A DNA stretch of 64,000 nt. It comes from Lingula anatina (taxonomy: Eukaryota; Brachiopoda; Lingulata; Lingulida; Lingulidae). The stretch covers positions 394,131 through 458,130 of the forward strand of contig NW_019774303.1 of assembly GCF_001039355.2 (NCBI RefSeq). Direction: 5' to 3'. Under the pieces are notes generated by a model. That model was not told where the DNA came from. It ran no database searches and saw nothing but the letters and a program-made list of their open reading frames with translations. Made by a program: the position numbers and the translations under genes. The number at the start of each line of letters is the position of its first letter. The first letter of the stretch is position 1. Shown in pieces: positions 1-14,500 of this stretch.

Positions 1-2962
1 ATCATACACATGATTAAAAAGACTCAAATAAAATTTCATGTTAGAATTGTGAATAAGTTAAACATAACTCTGTGAGTAATGAAGGAGTCAGTTTGTCTTT
101 CAACTTTGCTGATTATAATGAGAATTCTGACATGTAGCGTATGACCACTGTTTTTGAATTTGCTGATAATAATCTCAACGGTGTTTCCATCAAATGGCAA
201 AGATTTGTTTCTATTAAAATAGCAAAATGCCATTTCCGCCGAAGGAGAAATAAGATATATTCCGTTTAAGATATCAGCGAAAGGTGGTGTGGTTTACAGT
301 CTCATGAATTCGTTTTAAGTTTCAGTAATAGTCTCTTCAAAAGACAGTTCCACTCCGATACTTCAAAGAAAAATTATTTCTTTTAATAAACTATTATTCT
401 AGCTTTGATTGTTTAGTAAAACCCAAGAAATATAAATCGAATTAAAGAGAATGAATGAGAAGTTATGCAATTTCGAGAGAAACATAGGCTACAGCTTACA
501 GTTGATTTAACAGAATTTTTCTGCAGTATAAAAAGAAAATTAAACTAACTCGTAAACACATCAAAGGCGCTTCGAATATCACAAAAGGCATTTCATTTCT
601 AAAAGGGGTCGAAGCATAATACTGACGATTATTCATCTGTCCTCTAGAATTTTCTTTATTTACTGGCGGAACTTTATGCCATACGACTCGAGTTGCAAGA
701 TGACACGTCAACGTCTGTCCGGTGACGTCTACTATGCCAGAAAACGGGGCGTTCTACGTACTAATATTGTACATCTTGACTGAAGTATGTTTACGTTTTA
801 CGAGCATTGTGTTATTTTCAAGATCACGCCTCAAACTTACGTCACAAGAAAAAAATAAAACAGAATGGCCCGTGAAAAGTGGCTGGGAGAGGGGGAGAAG
901 GCACAAAAGTTCTGCACTGTCCCCTAATCACCACGTCGTGTAGTGATCTGTCAGTCACTGTCATAGTTAAGAGGAAAGTTTGTAAACCCTATTACATAAC
1001 ACATTCTTATTCTTCGTTTGACTTCGGACACCAAGAAAAAAAAAGAAGTAATGGAAACTTGACAACATTTAAGAAAATAGTCACTCCGATTAAGCTGCAT
1101 GACGACTTTTATCTGTACAATCTCAAAGTCACTCTTTCAAAAAGATTTCGATCAAAACTTAATGTACTTTACCAGTTAATTACAAACAAGTGCCGTATAA
1201 GGTGTCTGATGACAACGTAGCGCCCACTAAATTATATCTATTACCTGAAAATTAAGAGCGGCAAAAGTTATCTTTTCGTCGTTTTTTATAAATATAATTT
1301 CCTCATCAAAACCATAAACGTCAACTCGTCAGATAAAGGTGAAAAGTATCGTGTGTTAAATTTTGCCGATATTTAAGAGTTGCCTCAGATTCACGTAAAG
1401 CAGAGTCTTCTGAGCTTTTTTTAAATCAGTGAAATAGGTTTGCTTGTCCCAAACCACCCCCTGGTTTCTAGTACATTCCAATTTGGGAAGATCATGATGA
1501 GGTCTGGTTGCGCTAGGAAGATAAACCATAAACATAAGCTTTGGACTGTTAATTCAGGGTGAGTCAGGACAGTTCTTTTAGTCCAGTCAGATTTTTCTAT
1601 GATGTTTTCTAAGGTAAGCATTTTAAATCAATGTTAATTAATAGTGGGAAAGTCCATGGCTTTTCTCTCTGGTATAATGTTCTGGAACTAATACTCATTA
1701 TGGTGAACCCTGCTTAAACTTTTTCCTATTGTGTAAATTGTTCCTTTGACTAGTTATCTTGTTATATTGTTTTTTTTAATTCAGTGATTTATAGTGGCAC
1801 GCTTCCTTTGCATTTTCTGCAGTTGTATTCACAGGTGATGATGCTTTACTTGCAAATGTTGGTCCATTTTTTGATTAGACGATGTTGTACATGCCCGTTA
1901 TACATGTAGTCAAAAGGTGTGTAGTTCAGCTAACGCATTTTATTGATTCATTGCATGTTTTAGAGAAACACCAAAAGTTAAATAATTTCCGTGACAGGTC
2001 CATGTATCATAGGTACGAATTATAGGTTTGTTCAGAAAAGAAAAAAGAAAACATATTTAGATAACATCATTGAATTTAGAAATAATCGTAATGGGGGTAG
2101 TAAAAACGGTAAGGGTGAGTGATAGGAATTTAAACGCTTACGTGTGCGGTCGTAATAATAGCCGGTTCCACATTAAAAACATCAGATTTATCATATCTCA
2201 TTATATCTCTCAAATGTGTGTTTTTTAACTTCAGATAAATTTTACATTGTGTCTTTTGAAATTGACTCTGTACCAATTGTCATTTAATTTGACATTTATC
2301 AGAAAAATACATGTATAAAAAGGGCGCATCCAGGATTATTTGAAAGGGGGGGGGGGCGGAACAACAGGCCTCGGTTGCGAAGCCGACCGTCGCCCCCTTA
2401 GTGTGGGGTTCGCTGCTCAAGGCCCCAAAAATCGTTTGGTGTTTTAAAGAGCAAACAGTGCCCTTTGGAACGGTTTAGAACTATGATTTAGCTAGTCAAA
2501 ATTCTTATTTCAAGAGGGTGTGATATATTTTTCTAAATCCGCCACTGTATAAGACGTACTTATTCTGGTATCGTTCTTATTTAAGCATGACGCATACTTG
2601 AGATCATATCAACAAAGGTCTATAGTTCCATTCTTACAAGTGTTAGCCTATACAATTGACTGAAAATTTATACAAATATGTCATTTCAGAGACTGATAGT
2701 ATATCTCGACTTCAAAATATGGAAGAAAAATGTTTTAAAATGTTGTAATAGGTAGAAATCTCGGATTTTCAAAATTTTTGATGGTGGCCGATATGCACAT
2801 TTAGTGTCGCCATACAGTTCAAATTAGGGTCAATGCCACTGACCCATGCAGACATCACACTGGTCTGTTGTTGGTCAATAAATTACCTCTTAAATGAGGT
2901 CCGCCAAATATCCTGTGTTACCTGTGACATATTAGCACAAGTCACGAAAATAGGCCTACGAT
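1..2962. other. No recognisable gene
   Basis: I see no exon of a known family here. The short open frames (up to 113 codons, 879-1220) have low-complexity, stop-dense surroundings and no recognisable domain. A G-rich run near 2345-2358 is simple sequence. The stretch could contain 5' non-coding exons or promoter sequence of the proton channel gene that follows on the plus strand, but nothing in the sequence proves it. Confidence 0.5.
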
Positions 2963-3027
2963 GAAATCATCTCACAGGTGCGTGCAGCTACTGATATATA
3001 CTCAGCAAAAATATAAACGCCCCAATC

Positions 3028-3086
<59 letters not shown>

Positions 3087-3150
3087 GTGGGGCGTTTATA
3101 TTTTTTCTCAGTATATATCAGCAGCTGCACGCACCTGTGAGATGATTCAG
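2963..3150. repeat. MITE-like palindrome with (TA)n centre
   Basis: Two arms of about 70 bp are near-perfect inverted copies of each other. The left arm is about 2963-3037 and the right arm about 3083-3150. Both contain the block AAAAATATAAACGCCCC or its complement and the block CTCACAGGTGCGTGCAGCT or its complement. The middle is a TA dinucleotide run of about 50 bp. Two long inverted arms with no coding sequence fit a non-autonomous DNA transposon (MITE) or foldback element. The family cannot be assigned from sequence alone. Confidence 0.75.
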
Positions 3151-6100
3151 ATCTTCAGATTATTGTTCCTAGCCAATAACATGTTACATATATAATAAGA
3201 ATATTTGGGCGTTTTTGCTCATTTTAGCTTAAGCAACATCATAGTGCCATTTCTTTTGTTTAACTAGTTAACAGCATTCCCACCTCGAACAGGAGTAGGT
3301 AAAATATCGGAAATTCATGTCCCTACCTTCTGAAACAAACCCATTTTTTGGAAGCCCTTATGACGTGATCCCCCCTCCACTTTGCTTCAATAATTCAAGG
3401 AAAAATGTAGTAGTTGCACTAAAGCCCGAGTTTTATGAATTATGGTAAATATTTATAATCTTAGTTGGCCTTTAAGACTAGGAATTTGGATTTCCGCTGC
3501 CCTAAATGGAATTACAATATTTGACAGATCACATGTCATCTATGTCGGGAAATTTGAGAAGGATGTTTTCGAATGAGTGGTTTTTATCTGACCACTACCA
3601 GTTCCTTCTCCCATTTTCGTGCAGTTTCGTCTGTTATAAAAACGGAACTCCTGAAGCACGTGCCTTAAAACGTGCAGCACTTGTATTAAGGAAAAAATGT
3701 ACTATTAATTTTGATTGACGGGCGTATAATTTACAATTTAAATCAAAAATAAGAATGATTGAGAAAATGTAGCATAATAGGGAGATAATGGGGATCTTAA
3801 ACCCTCAGACTGAATGACCCCTAAATGACCGATGTAGTAAATGGTACCTGCCTATCAATTAATGTAGCCGTATGCTTTTGTGTAATTTATCTCGCCCCCA
3901 TAAGAATATTTTTTAACTACGCATGGTCACTTTTGAGTCCTGTATCACCTACAAAGCAAACGGTTGGGCTAGAAAAAAAATTCAAAAGATGTTTTTCTCG
4001 AATGTCACATTCCTATATTTGAGGGATTTGAAGAGAAGAAAGGTTTTTAATTATTCATACAAACCCAAAGTTATGTTAAATAGTGTTCCGGTGAATGTTG
4101 GTAGGATAATTATTTGGAAGCCAAATTCACAACTGACCGCTTCACGCACTGTTTAATTCTTCATTGCCGCTCTAAAGTTTTACAATATCCCCGTAACAAA
4201 TAGTATTCTATGGGTATCGCAAATATCTTCAGGTATTTTTATCTTTATATTGGGCCACTTAAATATTGGGTATTTTATTACTGATGGAAAAGTAAAAAAA
4301 AAATCGAATAAATTTTCAGAACGTATTCGGGTTTTAGGTACACCTCTAAAAGTACATAAGGGCTCAATTCTTGGTGGGCAAAAACATTTTTAATAAAACA
4401 TTGCAAGCTCCTATCCACTTATTCTGTGGCCAAAGGAAAGCAGCCTACTTGTAATGGCCTTCAAGGTTCATATTTTTGTGACACAAAATCGACATTACTA
4501 TGAAGCTAACTTGCATCACAAGCCACGCCCATACCAAACCCGTCTTTGTCTCACGTAAAATGTGAACGACATCAGAAATAAAACAGTGGCTTGGTGCAAT
4601 TAGATTTTAATCAGCACCTTTATCGTTTACATGTTAGTATCTACGGAGGATCAGACAATGTAAAATCTTTTCTTGTCCTTTGCGTTGCATCACTCTGATA
4701 TAGCAAAAGATAGACCGCCAAAGCTATCATTACTGGGTGTCATTAAAGCATATCTTAGCTATCAGATGTCTAGTTATTACGAAACAGTGTCACCCGGTAC
4801 TTAACACATATGACGTAGTGGGTCGTTGGACAGTGTTTAAAGATTTCAAAGGTGTCGTACAGAATTCTGTAGAGACACCAAGTTTTGCAAGATGATGATG
4901 ATGTTCGGCAGTTCTAGTGAAAGGGGCACCCATTACAACAGCAAGTTTCGGTCTCTAAACTTGTAAGTAAATGTGAAATTTAGAAACCAAAACAATTGCT
5001 GAATATGCGGAAAATTGTTTTTCTTATATTTGTGTCTACTCGGGAGAGGTCTTGTTGCATGTCCACCACTAATAATATCGGTTCCCAGCATTTTATTACT
5101 AGATTGGCGTGCTGTGTTAACGTTGTTATTGCACGGCAGTGACTTTACACTGAAATTACAATAGTTCTTTTATTTATGCGATTGGAACTTTGTCTTATCT
5201 CGGTTTAAAATAAAACCTCGTCATTGCGCTAAATCTGAAGTTATATCAGCGATGCGTTAGTAACGTACGTTGACTCTTGTATGCATTGTCAGCACGACCG
5301 TGAAACTAATGGACATTTAAAACCAATTAAAAAGTAAGTCACAACTCTCCATACTGGTGCCACAGCTGGTGCTGCATATGCAAGCCCCTACGAGGTGTCT
5401 CTATATTAATACGCCCGTGTTGACATGCGGTGGAGAAATAAGTATACCTTAGACGGAAGGCAAGGTATAGGTAGACATCACATCGTTTCTAGTTCATTTA
5501 AAAGGTAGGTGCATTGTACATTAATTGGCTCAAAGCAAGAACGTGTCCTCTTTGTCAGCCAGAAGGATAATTATTCCACTCAATCCTACGTTTATCTTTA
5601 AGCTTAAGTTAGAGGTTCGGGGAATTGTCTAAAGCCGAGTGCCGCGCCCGTAGCTTTGCAGGGAATACGGAACACGTGCATCCCCATATTCACCCGAAAA
5701 GTGACTCGGGCGGTCAATTTTGGTTCCTGCCAGCAAACAAATGTGTTGGAGTAATGCAGTGGGTGAATCACACTTTACTACAGATTCACAGTACATATTA
5801 TGTGAAAATTCGTGATTCATTTTTAGTATTTTATCTTCAACGTGTACTGAAGGCTTGTTTTCACATCTGTTTCCAAAGCTTCCCCCCCCCCCCCCTGATC
5901 GACCAAGTCTGTAATTTAGATTGGTGTTATTTCTATACGCCGAGTGCCTCGGCTTGTTAGTATTCTGATGAGTGTTCCACCTAAACGCGGCTTGTCAGTT
6001 ACTCATGTTCAGTCCATGTTGCAACAGACGTCCATTAACTGGAGGAATGTTACTACAAACCACGCGAGATTGCTCATAGAGACTTAATGCCCTTAATTAA

Positions 6101-8599
6101 TGTCTGGTGGAGACTAACCTCTTTTCAGTGGTAAGCAAACGTAATTTCACAGAAATATCTTATAATGAAAGAAATGACGTCCTAAACCCAACAAAAGTTC
6201 AGACATGTTGCGTAACGAAAGCGTCCCAAAAACCCATGAAAGCCCTGTTCAAGTCGAAATGAGAGAGTTTGATCTTTTATATAAGACATCGTAAATCTAA
6301 TAGGTTCCCATCAGGAATAAAAACATTGTCTTTGTAAGAACTTTTCGATGATGAATTATTCCGCTTCTTTCGCCTTTCAGGCATGCATAGAATAACGCGG
6401 TTGTATATCCATGTAATGAAGCCACATCACTTAATACATTTTAGTGGTGTTTCTTTCATCTTTCTCGTTTCTAATAGTCTGTGAGACGGTGATTTGGCAG
6501 GTGTTCGTCTAATTCAAACAGTACATTATTTTTATGTTGCTGTGCACCAAAATCTTACGGTTTTATATAACACTGTTTACACCTCAATACACCAATGAGA
6601 GAAGTTTAAAACACCCCTTTCTCCGCAAAACCTCTTTTTAGCAGAGGTCGCTCTTAAAGGAGCACCTTTGTCCGGGAAATTATGCACGTGGTGTAGCGCC
6701 ACTTGGTACGAATTAACGATGTGTTTTCTCTTCCTATTTTGTTGTTTGACATGTAATTTGTTGTGAATGGTATTTTTCCCATTTTCCACATCTCCAGCAA
6801 CTTTTTTCATAGAACAGCTTGACCTCAAGCTCTGAGTGAATTAACCCTAGAGGAAGTCCTACTAAACACAACCTTTTCTCATTATCAATCCTTTTATATT
6901 TGTAGGATTTTACTATCTATTTGTAAAGCAAGGTAGGGGCCTTAGCCTCCCCCCCCCTCAAAAAAAAAGGAAGAAAGAAAAAAACATAGCTGCATGAGAG
7001 TTTGATTTTCACAAATTTAACACGTTTTACGCAGTTTTTCTGTGCAAATAAGGAGATGCACGTTTTCCTAATATATTCTTTGGGGGAAATGGCTTCGTTT
7101 TCAGGACACCAACATCGCAATTTGACATCTTGTTCTGTTTTCCGTTTGTCTTCAGTATAAACAATTATCATTTTGTAGATTGGGCATTGACCAATTAACA
7201 TGCCTCTCTTGAAACATTTCCTTGAAATAAAACACAGTTTGGGTTCTCTCAGGTGAACTGATAAATGCTCCCCAGGCAATCCACTCCCTGAAAAGAGATA
7301 TTTTGTTTTGCTGCCTTGGTTCGAGCTGAGGTTAGGACATAAGTCATCTGGAATTAAATTATATTGGATCAACAAGCAATAAAGAATATACATACAGTAG
7401 ATTAGGTTTCCAACGCGGAAGTCTATGATTATATCTTACGTGTTTACTCGAGCAGGGCCGGAAAGGGAGTCAATTGATACAAATAGCTGGAAAGTAGTAC
7501 CCTTACCAGTTCAAGGAAAAAGATACTGAGAGTCACTAAGTTACTGTAGAAACGGTATACCAGTTCAATCAAACAATCTTCGAATCACCAGGCAGCTTGT
7601 AATTATACATCGATAATATATACAAGTATCCAAAACTCACCTAGAACAAAATATGCGTTGTCATACCATTTTCGAAAGTGTTAAAAGGTAAGACTTGTTT
7701 TCATTTTAGTGATGTTTTGGCCGTCATAGTATCAACATGACTAACTGTTATATTTATGTTAAATTTATAAAAGAAACAACAGAATTTAGACTATCAGCAT
7801 AACATCAAATAAGAAGAAAAGAAAAAGAAAATGATATCTCTACCTGTATCAAATTAAGCTACTTGCATGGCCTAATTTAAAATTAGATTATTGGATCCTT
7901 AAGAAAACTAAAGTATATTTCGTGATGATGTATCTTGAAACTGTTTGCACGCACTAGTCTCGTCTCGCGCCAGGAGAACGAGATTAGAATCAGGTCCAAA
8001 GCGTCAAGTTGTACCATTTGAGATATTGCCAGTAAAAACAGTTGATATTGCACTCTATTTTCAGTCGTATTTTCGCTTCCCAGTATTTCGATATAGGCCG
8101 GAAGTAAGGCTTAAAAGTTAATTTTTGTCCCCAGACTCATAAAAATACAGGGAAAATGTGATTTATAAGTGGATGCAGTGTGTGTGCGACTTACTTGGAT
8201 ATATAATGTCAACGAAGTACAAACGGAACAGCTGGGAACTGTTTTGCCACATCACTTGGATACAGTGGTGCAGGTAGCAGAACTACCTTAGAATGCGAAA
8301 ATGTTTGTAATATGGATTTTTTGCTTGAGAATTAGAACCCTTCGGCCGGTAGATTGGGAAGCATATTTTACCCCGAAAAAAGAACGTGTGCATCTTACGT
8401 AAATTGTGGCATTTTTCCTCATGTTTTAGACCTTTAATGAAGAAAAGTTATACTGTTCAGGAGCATTTTCTGTGTACCGGTTTTTTTTCAAAATGCTACT
8501 ATGTCATTTGCAGATATAAAGGCAAGGAAAATTTCTCTTTTTAATTACATAACGTAGATGTGTAACGTTTTAAATATAGCATTCCTCTTTTTTCTTCAG
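3151..8599. other. Non-coding stretch upstream of the proton channel gene
   Basis: No exon of a known family is visible on either strand. Small open frames (for example 5625-5960 plus and 6917-7393 minus) include homopolymer-encoded residues and match nothing I know. A C-run lies near 5882-5895 and another near 6950. The upstream coding start of the 8601-8719 exon, if that exon is used, must lie in this stretch or left of the window, because that exon has no in-frame ATG. Confidence 0.45.
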
Positions 8600-11500
8600 T
8601 TTGAGCAGCCAGTTCAGTTTTCTTCGGCATAAAAGTTTCGAACAAGAGCTAGAAGATGACAATATCGACGATGACATTCTACAAACTGAGATTGAAGCCC
8701 AGGCTCAAGCGGAGAAATCGTAAGTATTTTTATGAGATTCAATACCTTTTAAAAGCAGTATAGTTGAACACATTATAATGTAGAGGAAAGCAGACCTGTA
8801 ACAAAACGGCATACGGGGGTAAAGTCAAGGCATTCAGGATTTAGTTCACAAAAATACAGGGATACTTAACATAACTTAACCACTCCAAGGGAGCCAGCAC
8901 CCTAAAAAAAACACGCCCATGTTGCCATATCGTACTAATCTGTACCAGTATCCGTGCAATACACGACCAAATAACGATAGCCTAATAATAATAATGACAA
9001 TCTGTGCTACATATTATATGGGCTGTACTATGTGATCGAAAGATGTACCGCCATCCAGTATTGTTCTGTACCAGTATCAGGGCAGCAAGTGGTCTGAAGG
9101 CGAAAAAATTATCCATACCCTTATGTGTTGGCATACATACACGTACTGAACTGTACCAATTGTGGAACAAGAAGTGGCAATACCAAGATGTGGTGGTATG
9201 CATACTGCACTGTACCAGTTGAGGAGCACCAATTAGCCGCACCACTGTGCCAGTCATGGGGAAGCAAAATTGCCACTCGCACTGCCATGCGATTCTGCCC
9301 TGTGGCTCTTGTGGGGCACCAGTTGGCCGACAAACGAGAATCATCACCTAGGCGTTTGAATTACAGATAACTTAGCTAAGAATCTTTGATATCGACTATG
9401 CTATTATTTGAAAAAAGTGTCATAAATACTAATTTAATTTCATTTTGGACTGTGAGGTGCGTCAGGACAGGTGGGAATATAAGATTTATAAAGCACATTT
9501 TGTTTTCAAAGTTTTAAAAACCCAAGTTGTTCTAAGATTTCCTTTCATTTTTGTGGAAATATCTGACGATAACAAAACACACAGGTTTGAATTTATGCTG
9601 TGTTGTTATAGTGATTCACACGACACTTACAATATTACGAGAGCTATAGATTTTTTTCTTGCTTATATTTCACGTGATTTCGCTGAGAGAAAAGTGTTTT
9701 CTAACAAAAGTTTGTTATTGTAACCTTCAAATCCCCTGCTAGCCTCATCTTCTGGAATAGAAGCACGTGGCTAATTATGGAAATTTGTATTTTACCTGTG
9801 TGAACTTTTGCGGGCACATCACTTAATCCAGACTACAGCGTTGGCATTTATAATGACACGAACGCTGTTTTCTTTCTAAGAAAAGCCTAAGATTGAGGAA
9901 GTGGTACGAGTAGCAATAACGGAGTTTCTCCGGCGTGATATACTAGCTGGTGTGATGGTTCACACCACAACTGAATCGACAGATACACGAAACCCACAGT
10001 GCATATTTTCATGTTATTTTTTAGTCAACAGAAAAGGTTAAACGCAGCATGATACTTTAAGAGGAGGCCTTTTCAGTTATCCTATTATTCTTATAAAACT
10101 TTTTTTCCTAGAAATGACAGCAAGCAAACAAAAAATAGAGGATTGTCCAACTATTTTTAAACCCTAAAAACCAGCAGGGTACCAGCCGCTTGTCTAGCCA
10201 AGGTTCTAGTTGCCAAATAGCAATAATAATTCGGTTAGAGGGAACTGTTAAGGCAGCCTTGCAGTAGTTTGACGCAGACTTAAATCCTTTCATCCACTCT
10301 TTTACCCGGAATACAAGGATATACTTCCGTTAACAGACATATATTCTGGCCTTTCCCCCTGGAATAAATTCGCCTGACTGTTTCTTAATCTAAAGGAATG
10401 CCCCCGTTTATGAGCACGCGTAGTGGCCGTTCCAGACTCAAGCCATGAGAGGAGAAATCTCTTGAAAACCTTACGTGACACAGTATCCACTATGGCAAAG
10501 TGACGTCACAGTCCCAATTAACAACAGGACAATTCCCTGAAGGAGTTATTGGAGACATAAGTCAAAGTAACAGCAACTTCAGTTGCCCTGGAAGTGATAA
10601 GACATATCATTAAGGATAACAAAAGTAGCCATTGCGCTGATTCATGTCACTTGCTCTTCATGATCGCTGTTGGGTCAGAGAAATAATACATGGACCGGCG
10701 AAATCCCCAGAAATCGGATTGGTTTGATTAGCATTATGCTCAACAGCTTCATCGCACGTGTTCATAGAATCTGTAGCATATTCACCTGATTCAGACCTCT
10801 CGTGTGGGCAAAAATCAATGAAAAAGTGAAGCCGAGCCTTACCGAGAAGTTACCAGGGATAATTGCTACAGGAATAATGAAACGAAAAAGTATTCCTCAG
10901 CATTGAAAAAATGCTACGCATTTAAGATTTCCGTTGTAAATATCACGTTCGTGTAGCAGCAAGGAGAAGGTACTATCCTAATTTAGGGACTTCACGCGGC
11001 TTTTCAATGTTGCATACATGTTTTTTCAAACTTGGAAAGTCGCTTATTTCGGAGAATGACGTTATGACGATGACCTGTAACACATCCTTGAGCCTTTATT
11101 CGTCGCGCTCGGAATATGAAGAAACTGACGATCTGCTTGAGGTGTTTGAACTCGGAAAGGACTACAGTCGCCTGGACGACCCTGCAAACTTTGTACAAGA
11201 GTCAAAAAGGTACAAGTAGAGTGGACCATAGAATTACAGTACAACACCCATGAATATCCTGATGTAGTATTTAATCACAGTTGTTATTACGTTTAGTTAT
11301 CGCACTTGTAAGTTAATGTTGAAGTTAAAGTAAGTGTACGCAAAATTCACTGAAGTCATGTCCTATAAAAGATTGAGATATTTGTTATGCAGATCACTTC
11401 AGATTGATGTAACCCTAATGGAAGCCGACATTGACATATTCCTTAAAGGGCATTTCGTTATAAATCCTCTAAAAAGAGTTTAATCAAGACTGACGTATTT

Positions 11501-14500
11501 TGCCAATTTGTCAGATTTGTTTGATTTTCATCTTTCGCAAGATGTGAATGTCATTTTAAATAGAAAAAAACATAATATTTGACAACTTTACCAAATGTAC
11601 ACTCTGCATAAAATACCCACCGGCCGTAATTAACTCAGCACTAAGCTTACCCTGACGTATACATGCACATCGTAATTTTGTCTAAAAAAACATATTGGTA
11701 TATCTTCTCCTACCGCCAGTAAAACTGATTTTATAGTGTCCAGTAACGACGCACAGAAAGCCTGCTATCTAGTTCTACGCAAATGAGGTTATATAGAATC
11801 TCTTAGGAAATGACGTTACTAGGGCACTTTGTACGCAAGTTAATTTCTTTGTCCAACCGGACATTTAAGAAATACTTCGGCCACTGATCACATTAAAGTC
11901 ATAATTCGAGGACGAGAGCATTTTCACAAGTATACCTTCCATGTCGAATTTTTCATATAGATGCTTTAGTAGCCTTTAAACACTCAGAAACTCTTTTTGT
12001 TTCTTTTTTTTTCTCTTGTGTTTGCTTACTTTTTTCATGATAATTTTTTAAATGTGCGATTGTAGTTTTTCGCTTATTCATGAAAATTTTCGATGCACAG
12101 ACAATCAATCGTATATCTAGAATAACCTTTCTCTGGTATTCTGATATGGATTTAATTGACAGCCTAAAACATGGCGGCTTCCGATAGTCTGTCATTTTCT
12201 CTAAATTTTGTACACATTTAAGAACATTGCGCGTTTTTCTTGTTGTTATCTTTTCAATTGGACACTTATTTTACTTCATTTCACATATGTTTCTTAATTG
12301 AACTCAGTCCTACAGAATTCATCCACAATATCAACAGAGAACCTCACCAATTATTTTGCACTGAAATAACGAAATAAGGGAGATATATTGCCGCAGAACG
12401 GACCACAAAATACACTGGCATATTTGGGGAACGGTTTAATCAATATGTTTCCACATAACTTAAACCCACGTAGGATAATGCAATCAATAAATCAGTGTAT
12501 CAGATAGTGTGACCTTGTAGACTTGGCCCCGAAGATCACCTAGGCAGACCATTAACGCATACATCTCGGCTATGTAATTGGACTTGCTAATATCGGAAGA
12601 GCCCCTCAAGTTTTGCCAGATACGTGGGATATTTTGCAACGCAAACTTCATCGACAGGAGAAAAGAAATTGCGCAATTTTGTTCTGTTGAAGTCTTTTTA
12701 GTGTCAGACAGGAAATAAAACAGTCCCAATGTAACACGCGTGTATTTTTAATAACCTATTACAGAAGACGAAGCCCAGACTTATTGGCCACCCAAGGCAC
12801 ACACTTGCAGACTGAACATGTTCTTGTGATATCACGTTATTGTTTCGGTGCCGTTTCTTTTTTTTTTTTTTTTTTTCATTTCATTGTTGATTAGATTTGA
12901 AATTGATACATCAAAGATCGCTAAACGAATAGAAAATACATTTGATAAATCTCACATTGTAAATTCAATTATTGCATAGGGCATGTTTTGATTCAACTAT
13001 ATACAAACTGCTTGAATACGCTGCACTGTTATTTCTCTTTTTTTAAATTAAACCAACAGGGAATTTCCTTCCATTTCAGATGCCATGAAAAGCTGGTTGA
13101 GGTATTGGAAAGCAACCCTATCCAGGTCGCAATCTGCATTCTGGTCCTGATTGATGCCGTTCTCATGGTGTCATTGCTCATGCTGGACGTCCATATAGTG
13201 CAAGGTAAGCTCCATGTAGATTGGTGAGATGACTGAGTGTGTCTCTACACTTACTGCATATAGCAGAGATTTGTCCAGTCTTACCTGTTCATGCTTGATG
13301 CCCATGTATTTTTGAGCTTATTTAAAATATTGAAATATTGGTATGATCGTGTTGTTCATATGAGATGGTCTCTGAACGTAGAGTCAAATGGCGTATGCAA
13401 ACCGACTACGTTAAATGGCTACGTGGCATCAATTGTTGGATAACACTCATTTTTACGCATTAAAAGTAGTGCAATAATACTTATGAGCAGTCTCTCTCTA
13501 TTTAAAGAAAACTTAAAATATACAAGGAGCGGTGAATGCATTGTCTTTAATATAATATGTAATTTAATATATTGTGTGCTTTAACACGGAAATTAAAATT
13601 ACATTGTTCTAACAACAGAAAGTAACATTGACAACCTCTTAAGTCTGAAATATTTCGATTTTAGCGAAATGCAATGCCAATCAGGAGGACATCAGCAAGC
13701 TGATTGATGCCATTGACTCCAGAATGCCGGGGGCCCTGGCACACGTGCACGGTGCGGATGTCACCTTGAGCGATATCATCAACTCTCTTCATGGCGAGAC
13801 CAACAGCTCGCACGGTTCGTCCAGCCATAGCGTTCACAAACGAGATTTAAGCTCTGTCGCCCATCTACTTGATGCTGTCCAAGAGGGCGCAGAAACTGTT
13901 ATGGGATCGTCCAGCTCCGAAGGCGGAATCTTTTTACGTAGACTACTGTACAAAGAGGAAACACAGGGTGATAACGATAGTACATTAGAGGTCCATGTAT
14001 CTTCAGATAAATTAGCTGCTAATGAGAGTCACTCCAAAGATGCACACGGAGACGGACATGGAGGACATAGCCTTATAGAAAACGTAGCACATGCCCTGCA
14101 TATCAGCAGTATTGTTATACTGGGGATTTTCTTGGTGGAGGTACGTCATATGTTGATGATGGGTTGATATTCCAACAAGGATAATTTGCATATTTAGTTG
14201 TACTGTGTACTTTAGTTATGGCGCCATTTTGTTAAGTAATATGATCTTTATAGACGAATGAGTTCTTTAAGTTAATTTGCTGGCGCGTCTAGATATCAAG
14301 AATTGTATGGGACATAAAAAAAGTTTAACTATTTTGTCCCTAACTATTCTTCCCAAAAGTAATTAAAGCTATGGAACATAGTTCTGTTTGCCCAAGAATG
14401 TGTCTTCCCGTCCTTTGAGAAAGAGGGTGACTGGGTAAGAAGAAGGAAAGGAAGGGGCGCCCTTTTTTGGATCCGCATGTTCAATATTTTGACTTTTGAA

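Noticed and set aside
8941-9340. Possible array of degenerate CTGTACCAGT repeats
   Set aside because: Several CTGTACCAGT-like words recur, but spacing is irregular and I could not define a unit; left unannotated.
8982-9347. 121-codon minus-strand open frame
   Set aside because: It lies over the same irregular low-complexity words, overlaps open frames on the other strand, and matches no known family.
9445-9723. 92-codon open frame inside the first proton channel intron
   Set aside because: No recognisable domain, no splice or promoter context, and the length is within chance for AT-rich DNA.
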